Source of the DNA: Anaerolineae bacterium
GTDB taxonomy: Bacteria; Chloroflexota; Anaerolineae; UBA4142
DNA: 12,650 nucleotides
Assembly (NCBI GenBank): GCA_026417715.1
Contig: JAOACU010000053.1
Coordinates: 1 to 12,650 of the forward strand
Direction of reading: 5' to 3'
The translations under genes were made by a program, and so were the position numbers. The notes below the pieces were generated by a model. It searched no databases and was not told the DNA's origin. It saw only the letters and a program-made list of their open reading frames with translations. Positions 6,233 to 11,360 of the stretch are shown piece by piece (the stretch's first letter is position 1; the number at the start of each line of letters is the position of its first letter).

Positions 6233-6425
6233 ATAGAGGGGAAAGAAGGCGGAGAAGGCGGGAAGAAGGCAGGAGAAGGCGGAAAGAAGGCGGAGAAGGC
6301 AGGAGAAGGCGGAAAGAAGGCGGAGAAGGCAAGAAGGCAGAGAAGGCGGAGAGAAGGCAGTTACGCCCTCTATGCCCTCTACGCCCTCTACATCCTCTTC
6401 AGCCCTCTACGCCCTCTCATCCCTC
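6233..6425. repeat. Purine-rich tandem repeats followed by pyrimidine-rich nonads, cytochrome-MopB gap
   Basis: From 6236 to 6359 the strand is almost pure purine with regular C (GGAGAAGGC, GGAAAGAAGGC words). It contains an exact 30-bp tandem duplication (6271-6300 equals 6301-6330). From 6362 to 6425 the 9-bp word TACGCCCTC is repeated about seven times with variants. ATAGAGGG at 6233-6240 is the complement of CCCTCTAT in the second block. This 207-bp gap holds no convincing gene; short frames through it encode only repeat peptides. Confidence 0.93.
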
Positions 6426-6428
6426 ATC

Positions 6429-6432
6429 AGGA
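6429..6432 (+). promoter_or_regulatory. Ribosome-binding site that fixes the MopB start at 6439
   Basis: AGGA directly touches the ATG at 6433 (zero spacing) but lies six bases before the ATG at 6439. The second is therefore preferred, giving an N-terminus MKLSRRDFLK typical of Tat substrates. Confidence 0.65.
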
Positions 6433-6438
6433 ATGGAT

Positions 6439-8817
6439 ATGAAACTATCTCGTCGCGATTTTCTCAAAATCAGTGCAGGGCTTGCCGCTACGAGCGCGGC
6501 GTTGCCCGTCATCCAATCGGTACAAACGGTTGTCGCAAGCGATGCACATCCTGAGCGGAGTGTCGCAAAGAATGGCATACGCGCGACATACACCGAAAAA
6601 TATTTGCACACAGTTTGTTCGCTTTGCCCTTCGGGTTGTGGTTTAGAAGTGCGCGTCGTTGATGGGCGCGCGGTCAAAGTCGAAGGGAATGCGCTACATC
6701 CGCTCAATCAAGGTGTGTGCTGTCCCAAAGGGCAAGCATCGCTCGAAGTGCTCTACAGTCCCGAACGCTTGCCCGGTCCGATGCGTCGCAAGGTCGCGAA
6801 AGATGTCGCGGCGTACGACGTATCGCAGTGGGAACAAATTTCGTGGGACGATGCGCTCAAGATCGTTGCCGACAAGTTGCGCGCGCTGCGTGAGCAAAAC
6901 CAAGCGCACACGGTCGCGATGTTGTACAGCGGTTTGCGCGGTCAACTCCGTCCACTCTTGCAACGATTCTTCCACGCGTACGGCTCACCGAACTTTATTT
7001 CTGCTGATAACCTGAGTGGCGATGCCGCGCGCCTTGCGATGTTCTTGATGCAAGGCATCAACGGCTATCCGATTTACGACATTGATCACGCGCGCTATGT
7101 GATCTGCTTTGGCGGCAGTCTGCTCGAATCGTCGCAACACTTGCAAAAATATTTGTCGGGCTATGGCTTTATGCATCGCGGGCAATCCACGCGCGCGAAA
7201 CTCGTCGTGGTGGATAGTCGTTTGAATGTCACTGCCGCGAAATGTGACGAATGGATACCGATTCGTCCGGGCACACTTGGCGCGCTCGCGCTCGGTATGG
7301 CACACGTGCTCATCAAGAGTGGCGCGGTAGACGAATCGTTCATCAAGAATTGGACGTTCGGCTACGAAGATTTCAAGGACGATCAAGGCAAAACACATCT
7401 CGGTTTCAAGCGCTTGGTGTTGGAGCAGTACACCCTCGAACGTGTGCAAGACATCACCGGCATTCCCGGCAGTACGATTGCCAAACTCGCTGGCGAATTC
7501 GGCTCCAACAAACCCGCGCTGGCGATCATTCCGACGGGTCGCGGCGATTTGTTGAGCGGCAACGGACTCTACACCGCGCTCGCCGTGCACGCGCTCAACG
7601 CGCTCGTCGGTTCGATTGAAGTATCGGGCGGCGTGCAGGTGCAACACTATGCCAACTACACACCTTGGGCGCCACTGCCCAGCGACGCGGTCGCGGAAAA
7701 ATCGCGCGCGATGCCGCGCGTGGATGGCGCGGGCACCGATTATCCCGTCTCGTTCTCCGCGTACCAAACGGTTGCCGAAAATTTGGCACAAGGTAAACCG
7801 TACGCCATCAACGCGCTGTTCTTGCTGAACACGAATCCTGTGCACGATGCGCCACAAGGTCAGCGATTCGTGAACGCGCTGAAAAAGACCTTCGTCGTCA
7901 GTTTCAATCCCACACTCGACGAAAGCGCGGCGTACGCCGACCTGATTTTGCCTTCGCTCACCTTCTTTGAAATGTGGCAAGACGATGTGATCGAAGGCAC
8001 AGGGTACGCTGGCGTGGCGATGCGTCAGCCCGTCGTCGCGCCGGTGCGCGATGGTCGCAATCCCGGCGATGTGATTCTGCAAGTCGCGCAACGCCTCGGT
8101 GGCGCGATCGGTCAAGCGTTGCCTTGGAAAGATTTTCTCGAAGTCATCAAGTTTCGCATCGGTGGTATCGGGATTGATTGGAACGATCTCGTTGAAAAAG
8201 GCGCGTGGTCGGCACTCGTGTACGATTTTGCGCCACCGGGAAGTAAGGCGTGGCATAAGGTCGTCGGACGTGATCGCGTCAACGCGCCCAAGGACGGACG
8301 ATTCGATTTCTTCTCGCGCGAACTCTTTGCCGCGCTCAATCCCACCGACGATGTCGCGTGCTTGCCGCACTTTGAGTTGCCAGCAGAAACCGCCGACCCC
8401 AACTATCCGTTTGTGTTGCTGTGCCAAGAGACGATGACGCAACCACGCAGTTGCGTTGGTGTTATCCCATCGTTGCAAGAAGTCTATGGCTTGCAGGTGA
8501 ATGCGCGTTGGGAGAGTTGGGTGGAGATTCATCCCAAAGCCGCGCGCGCGCTCGGCATCAAGAAAGACGATTGGGTATGGGTGGAATCGCCGCACGGCAA
8601 GATTCGCGTGCGCGCCAAATTTGTCGAAGGCATTTGGCAGAACGCGGTGAATGTTCCGTACGGTCAAGGCGCGCTCACCTCCGCGCAGTGGGGACGCGAG
8701 GCGCATCACGGCAAACGTGTCATCGGCGCGAACCCGTTGCAGTTGGTTTCCGCTGGCACCGAAAAAATTTCCGGCTTGCCGATGATGCTACCGACACGTG
8801 TAAAAATATACAAGTGA
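6439..8817 (+). CDS. Tat-exported molybdopterin-oxidoreductase-family subunit (Psr/Qrc/ActB-like)
   Basis: This 792-residue MopB/CISM-family subunit is numbered from the preferred ATG. It has a twin-arginine signal, SRRDFLK, at 4-10 and a hydrophobic stretch to about 28, so it folds in the cytoplasm and acts outside. The N-terminal [4Fe-4S] site is intact: C60, C63, C67 and C95 (CSLCPSGC, then CCPKG with K97). The molybdopterin domains and the C-terminal beta-barrel domain follow (from about 650). The end reads SGLPMMLPTRVKIYK, similar in style to PsrA, QrcB and ActB. Where a Cys normally binds molybdenum, the sequence is DNLSGDAAR (190-198), with L192-S193 and no Cys, so it may use Ser or have lost the metal, as in QrcB and ActB. 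Neighbours encode its FeS and NrfD partners. The substrate is unknown; polysulfide, tetrathionate or a purely structural role are all possible. Confidence 0.88.
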   Translation: MKLSRRDFLKISAGLAATSAALPVIQSVQTVVASDAHPERSVAKNGIRATYTEKYLHTVCSLCPSGCGLEVRVVDGRAVKVEGNALHPLNQGVCCPKGQASLEVLYSPERLPGPMRRKVAKDVAAYDVSQWEQISWDDALKIVADKLRALREQNQAHTVAMLYSGLRGQLRPLLQRFFHAYGSPNFISADNLSGDAARLAMFLMQGINGYPIYDIDHARYVICFGGSLLESSQHLQKYLSGYGFMHRGQSTRAKLVVVDSRLNVTAAKCDEWIPIRPGTLGALALGMAHVLIKSGAVDESFIKNWTFGYEDFKDDQGKTHLGFKRLVLEQYTLERVQDITGIPGSTIAKLAGEFGSNKPALAIIPTGRGDLLSGNGLYTALAVHALNALVGSIEVSGGVQVQHYANYTPWAPLPSDAVAEKSRAMPRVDGAGTDYPVSFSAYQTVAENLAQGKPYAINALFLLNTNPVHDAPQGQRFVNALKKTFVVSFNPTLDESAAYADLILPSLTFFEMWQDDVIEGTGYAGVAMRQPVVAPVRDGRNPGDVILQVAQRLGGAIGQALPWKDFLEVIKFRIGGIGIDWNDLVEKGAWSALVYDFAPPGSKAWHKVVGRDRVNAPKDGRFDFFSRELFAALNPTDDVACLPHFELPAETADPNYPFVLLCQETMTQPRSCVGVIPSLQEVYGLQVNARWESWVEIHPKAARALGIKKDDWVWVESPHGKIRVRAKFVEGIWQNAVNVPYGQGALTSAQWGREAHHGKRVIGANPLQLVSAGTEKISGLPMMLPTRVKIYK

Positions 8818-8824
8818 TGAGTTG

Positions 8825-8907
8825 TCCTAGTCTTCTAGTCGGATAGTCAAATAGTCCGTTACATTTTGACGATGCGACTAGCCGACTAGGTGACTATTCG
8901 ACTATAC
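8825..8907. repeat. Octad array 4 + 4 units (NNNTAGTC / GACTANNN), MopB-FeS gap
   Basis: The left units are at 8825, 8833, 8841 and 8849 (TCCTAGTC, TTCTAGTC, GGATAGTC, AAATAGTC). The right units are at 8876, 8884, 8892 and 8900 (GACTAGCC, GACTAGGT, GACTATTC, GACTATAC). Strict 8-bp period and strict complementarity of the TAGTC/GACTA core let the arms pair in any of several registers. Confidence 0.95.
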
Positions 8908-8914
8908 AACTGCA

Positions 8915-8920
8915 TTGAGG
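8915..8920 (+). promoter_or_regulatory. Ribosome-binding site that decides the FeS-subunit start
   Basis: TTGAGG lies five bases before ATG 8926. The longer frame opening at 8890 would begin inside the octad array and lacks such a site. Confidence 0.75.
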
Positions 8921-8925
8921 TTATT

Positions 8926-9606
8926 ATGCCCCGTTGGACAATGGCAATTGATCTCGATAAATGTCTGGGTTGTCAAGCATGCACGGTCGCGTGCCGAATG
9001 GAAAACAACACGCCGATTGCGGGACCCGAACAAGCGGAAAAAGGGCGCGCGATTTTGTGGAACGAGGTGATTCCCTTCGTCGAAGGCGAATACCCCAACG
9101 TCAAAGCGCGCTACATCCCGCGTCCGTGTATGCACTGCGACGATCCATTGTGCGTCAAAGTGTGTCCGGTCAAAGCGACCTACAAGAACGAAGAAGGCAC
9201 GGTGTTGGTTGATTACGATCGTTGCATCGGTTGTCGTTTTTGCACAGTGGGTTGTCCGTACACCGTGCGCTATTTCAACTGGCACGAGCCGTACTTTCCC
9301 GAAGCGCTCAAAGCGCGCCTGAATCCCGATGTGCCCATTCGTCCCAAAGGTGTCGTCGAAAAGTGTACGTTCTGCATCCACCGCTTGCAGCGCGCGCGCG
9401 CCAAAGCCGAAGCCGAAGGACGCGTCTTCCAAGCCAGCGATTACGTGCCCGCGTGCGTGCAAACGTGCACTGGACGCGCGCGCTATTTTGGCGACTTGGA
9501 CGACCCGAATAGTCTCGTCTCACAACTCCTCAAGAGTCCGCGCGCGTTTCACTTGCTCGAAGAACTAGGCACGAAACCCAAGGTGTTCTATTTGCGCGAA
9601 GGATAA
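8926..9606 (+). CDS. Four-cluster ferredoxin-like electron-transfer subunit (PsrB/DsrO/QrcC family)
   Basis: This 226-residue protein has all sixteen cysteines for four [4Fe-4S] clusters: CLGCQACTVAC (13-23), CMHCDDPLCVKVC (68-80), CIGCRFCTVGC (100-110), and CTFC (147-150) with CVQTC (177-181). It has no signal peptide. DsrO has its own Tat signal, so this subunit more likely crosses the membrane together with the Tat-tagged MopB protein, as PsrB and DmsB do. It would wire the MopB subunit to the NrfD membrane subunit. Order (MopB, FeS, NrfD) and spacing support one complex. The length is typical for the family. Family membership is sure; whether to call it Psr-, Qrc- or DsrO-like is not. Confidence 0.93.
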   Translation: MPRWTMAIDLDKCLGCQACTVACRMENNTPIAGPEQAEKGRAILWNEVIPFVEGEYPNVKARYIPRPCMHCDDPLCVKVCPVKATYKNEEGTVLVDYDRCIGCRFCTVGCPYTVRYFNWHEPYFPEALKARLNPDVPIRPKGVVEKCTFCIHRLQRARAKAEAEGRVFQASDYVPACVQTCTGRARYFGDLDDPNSLVSQLLKSPRAFHLLEELGTKPKVFYLREG

Positions 9607-9612
9607 CGCAAA

Positions 9613-9710
9613 ATTTTCGATTGCCGATTTTTGATTTTCGATTTCGCTTGTCAATCAAAAATCGCAAATCGCAAATCGAAAATCAATCTGCAATCTGAAA
9701 TCTGCAATCG
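9613..9710. repeat. Heptad array (ATCGCAA/ATCTGCA words) in facing arms, FeS-NrfD gap
   Basis: The left arm (9613-9645) has TTTTCGA and TTTTTGA words. The right arm (9652-9710) has ATCGCAA, then ATCTGCA and ATCTGAA. TTGATTTTCGATTT at 9631-9644 is an exact complement of 9673-9686. The final AATCTGC units have no partner in the left arm, as if a second word had been added. GGAGA (9716-9720) beyond it is the ribosome-binding site of the NrfD gene. Confidence 0.92.
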
Positions 9711-9727
9711 TCTGTGGAGATAAGATA

Positions 9728-11065
9728 ATGTCGCATCTCGAAACTACCGTCTTCGCCCCGCTGCGCAAAACGGGCATCGGCTTTTACATTTTGTTCGTCG
9801 CGCTTGCCGCGCTCGTCGCGTGGGGTACGTTCGCGTACATCTACCAATTGATCGAGGGCTTGGGCGTCACCGGCTTGAGTCGTCCCGTGTACTGGGGAAT
9901 TTATCTCACCAACTTTGTCTTCTTCATCGGCATCAGTCACGCGGGCACGCTCATCTCCGCGATTTTGCGCGTCACCTTCGCCAACTGGCGCCGCTCGATT
10001 ACGCGCATCGCCGAAGCGGTCACTGTGTTCGCGCTCTGCGTCGGTGCGCTGCAAATCCTCATTGACTTGGGACGACCCGAACGTATCCTGAATATGGTTT
10101 TCTTCGGACGATACCAAAGTCCGTTCTTGTGGGACTTGACCTGCATCAGCATCTATTTGTTGAGTAGTGTCACGTATCTCTACCTGCCGATGATTCCCGA
10201 CTTTGCGCGAATGCGCGATAAACTCACCGATGTTGCCGGTTGGCGCAAGTGGCTCTATCGCGTCGCCGCGCTCGGGTGGCAAGGCACACACGAGCAGCAT
10301 CGTCGCCTCGAAATCGCGATTACGATTATGGCGATTGCCATCATCCCGATTGCCGTGTCCGTGCACACTGTCGTTTCGTGGATTTTCGGAATGACCGTGC
10401 AACCGATGTGGCACAGCACGATTTTCGGTCCCTACTTTGTCGTCGGCGCGATTTTCAGTGGTATCGCTACGTTGTTTATCGCAATGGCGATTATGCGCAA
10501 GGTGTTGCACCTTGAACCTTGGCTCACCGACAAGCAATTCAACTATCTGGGCATCTTGCTCTTGGTGATGAGCGCGTTCTGGTGCTATTTCACCTTCGCC
10601 GAATATCTCACCACGATTTACGGCGCGCTCACGCACGAGATGCACGTCGCCGATGCCAAACTGTATGGCGAGTACAACTGGGCATTCTGGGCGATGGTCT
10701 TTTGCAACGCCATCGTGCCGTTTGCGATTCTCACACGTCGTTCAGGGCGCACGGTCAAAGGCACGGTCATCGCTTCGATTTTCGTGGATATTGGGATGTG
10801 GCTGGAACGCTTTACGATTGTCGCGCCAACGCTCACGCGTCCGAGTCTTGCCTTCGAGCACGCTATCTACCAACCGACGTGGGTCGAAATTTCGATTACG
10901 ATTGGTTCGCTTGCACTCTTTGCACTACTCTTCGTGATCTTCTTCAAACTTTTCCCCAGTATGGCAATCTGGGAAGTGGAAGAAGGCATCGAAATCGAAG
11001 AACGCAAACGCATCACCGAAAAATTATCGTTGGAAGAACTGCGCGCGTTGGAAAAAGCGTCATGA
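9728..11065 (+). CDS. NrfD-family ten-span quinone-interacting membrane subunit (QrcD/ActC/DsrP-like)
   Basis: This 445-residue protein has about ten hydrophobic helices, the large NrfD type (PsrC, ActC, QrcD, DsrP) rather than the eight-helix NrfD. Recognisable family stretches are FIGISHAGTLISAILR (about 76-91), RIAEAVTVFALCVGALQ (97-113), GRPERI, and AVSVHTVVSWIFGM followed by MWHSTIFGPYFVVGAIFSG, which are especially like ActC/QrcD-type proteins. It should bind menaquinone near the periplasmic side and exchange electrons with the FeS subunit. A charged cytoplasmic-type tail (EEGIEIEERKRITEKLSLEE) follows the last helix. GGAGA seven bases upstream supports the start. In the usual dsrMKJOP order this would be DsrP's place, but the MopB and FeS genes before it point to a Psr/Qrc-like complex. 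No heme b ligand pattern is evident. Confidence 0.92.
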   Translation: MSHLETTVFAPLRKTGIGFYILFVALAALVAWGTFAYIYQLIEGLGVTGLSRPVYWGIYLTNFVFFIGISHAGTLISAILRVTFANWRRSITRIAEAVTVFALCVGALQILIDLGRPERILNMVFFGRYQSPFLWDLTCISIYLLSSVTYLYLPMIPDFARMRDKLTDVAGWRKWLYRVAALGWQGTHEQHRRLEIAITIMAIAIIPIAVSVHTVVSWIFGMTVQPMWHSTIFGPYFVVGAIFSGIATLFIAMAIMRKVLHLEPWLTDKQFNYLGILLLVMSAFWCYFTFAEYLTTIYGALTHEMHVADAKLYGEYNWAFWAMVFCNAIVPFAILTRRSGRTVKGTVIASIFVDIGMWLERFTIVAPTLTRPSLAFEHAIYQPTWVEISITIGSLALFALLFVIFFKLFPSMAIWEVEEGIEIEERKRITEKLSLEELRALEKAS

Positions 11066-11066
11066 G

Positions 11067-11141
11067 TTAAGTTGCAGGTTTCAAGTTTCACGTTCTTGTT
11101 AACTTGCAACCTGAAACCTGCAACCTGAAACCTCAAACCTT
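11067..11141. repeat. Heptad array (ACCTGAA/ACCTGCA) in facing arms after the NrfD gene
   Basis: The left arm (11067-11090) reads TTGCAGGTTTCAAGTTTCA. The right arm (11100-11141) repeats ACCTGAA, ACCTGCA and ACCTCAA. TTGCAGGTTTCA at 11072-11083 is an exact complement of 11112-11123. No T-run follows. Confidence 0.93.
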
Positions 11142-11152
11142 GGAACGACACT

Positions 11153-11311
11153 ATGGACACTCTCTACTGGCTCATCAACACCCAAACACTTGGCGGCGTG
11201 TTCGTGCTGATCATCTTTGGCACTGTCCTCACGCTCTACTTTTTGATGATCCGTTGGATCATTGCCGGTGCGCGGGTTACACAAGACGAACATTCGTCTG
11301 GAAGCGAATAA
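11153..11311 (+). CDS. Small single-span membrane protein (52 aa), function unknown
   Basis: The short frame from ATG 11153 to TAA 11311 encodes a short N-terminal stretch (MDTLYWLINTQTLGG), one hydrophobic helix (about 15-40, VFVLIIFGTVLTLYFLMI, then RWIIAGA) and a charged tail (RVTQDEHSSGSE). It follows the NrfD gene and precedes the membrane cytochrome. The repeat array stops just before it, exactly as the arrays stop before the established genes, which argues it is real. The upstream GGAACGA is a weak ribosome-binding site. It could be an accessory subunit that stabilises the NrfD complex, like small membrane peptides of alternative complex III or of cytochrome oxidases. I do not recognise a family. 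Confidence 0.65.
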   Translation: MDTLYWLINTQTLGGVFVLIIFGTVLTLYFLMIRWIIAGARVTQDEHSSGSE

Positions 11312-11314
11312 CCT

Positions 11315-11341
11315 GTAGGACAAGTTTGAAACTTGTCCTAC
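11315..11341. repeat. Near-perfect 27-bp palindrome
   Basis: GTAGGACAAGTTT, one base (G), then AAACTTGTCCTAC: 13-bp arms with a one-base centre, lying in the 49-bp gap between the small membrane gene and the last cytochrome gene. It has no T-run and is not built from tandem words. Its compact form resembles a dispersed REP-like palindrome or a dimeric operator. GGAGA (11345-11349), with a long spacing of eleven, is the only ribosome-binding candidate for the next gene. Confidence 0.9.
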
Positions 11342-11360
11342 GTCGGAGACATTCCAAACG

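Noticed and set aside
6433..6438. ATG at 6433 as the MopB start
   Set aside because: AGGA touches it with no spacer, whereas the ATG at 6439 has a six-base spacer. The difference is only two residues.
6372..6554. Short coding frame through the pyrimidine repeats
   Set aside because: Its first third is repeat translation (PSTPSTSSS) and the rest is an out-of-frame reading of the MopB gene.
6985..8709. Long minus-strand open frame (574 codons) opposite the MopB gene
   Set aside because: It mirrors a well-supported plus-strand gene in a GC-rich, codon-biased region, and its protein is rich in Arg/His with no recognisable motif.
5331..8817. Arsenite oxidase (Rieske AioB plus MopB AioA)
   Set aside because: The MopB protein has a full four-Cys [4Fe-4S] site and its own FeS and NrfD partners, and a cytochrome gene separates it from the Rieske gene.
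8890..8925. Twelve extra N-terminal residues on the FeS subunit
   Set aside because: This would start inside the octad array, and TTGAGG with five-base spacing points to ATG 8926.
9683..10645. Minus-strand open frame (320 codons) opposite the NrfD gene
   Set aside because: The product is a highly charged shadow of hydrophobic codons, and it starts in a plus-strand gene with clear membrane-protein character.
9728..11065. Naming this gene dsrP (and 8926-9606 dsrO)
   Set aside because: The FeS protein has no Tat signal and follows a Tat-tagged MopB gene, which fits a Psr/Qrc-type complex better.
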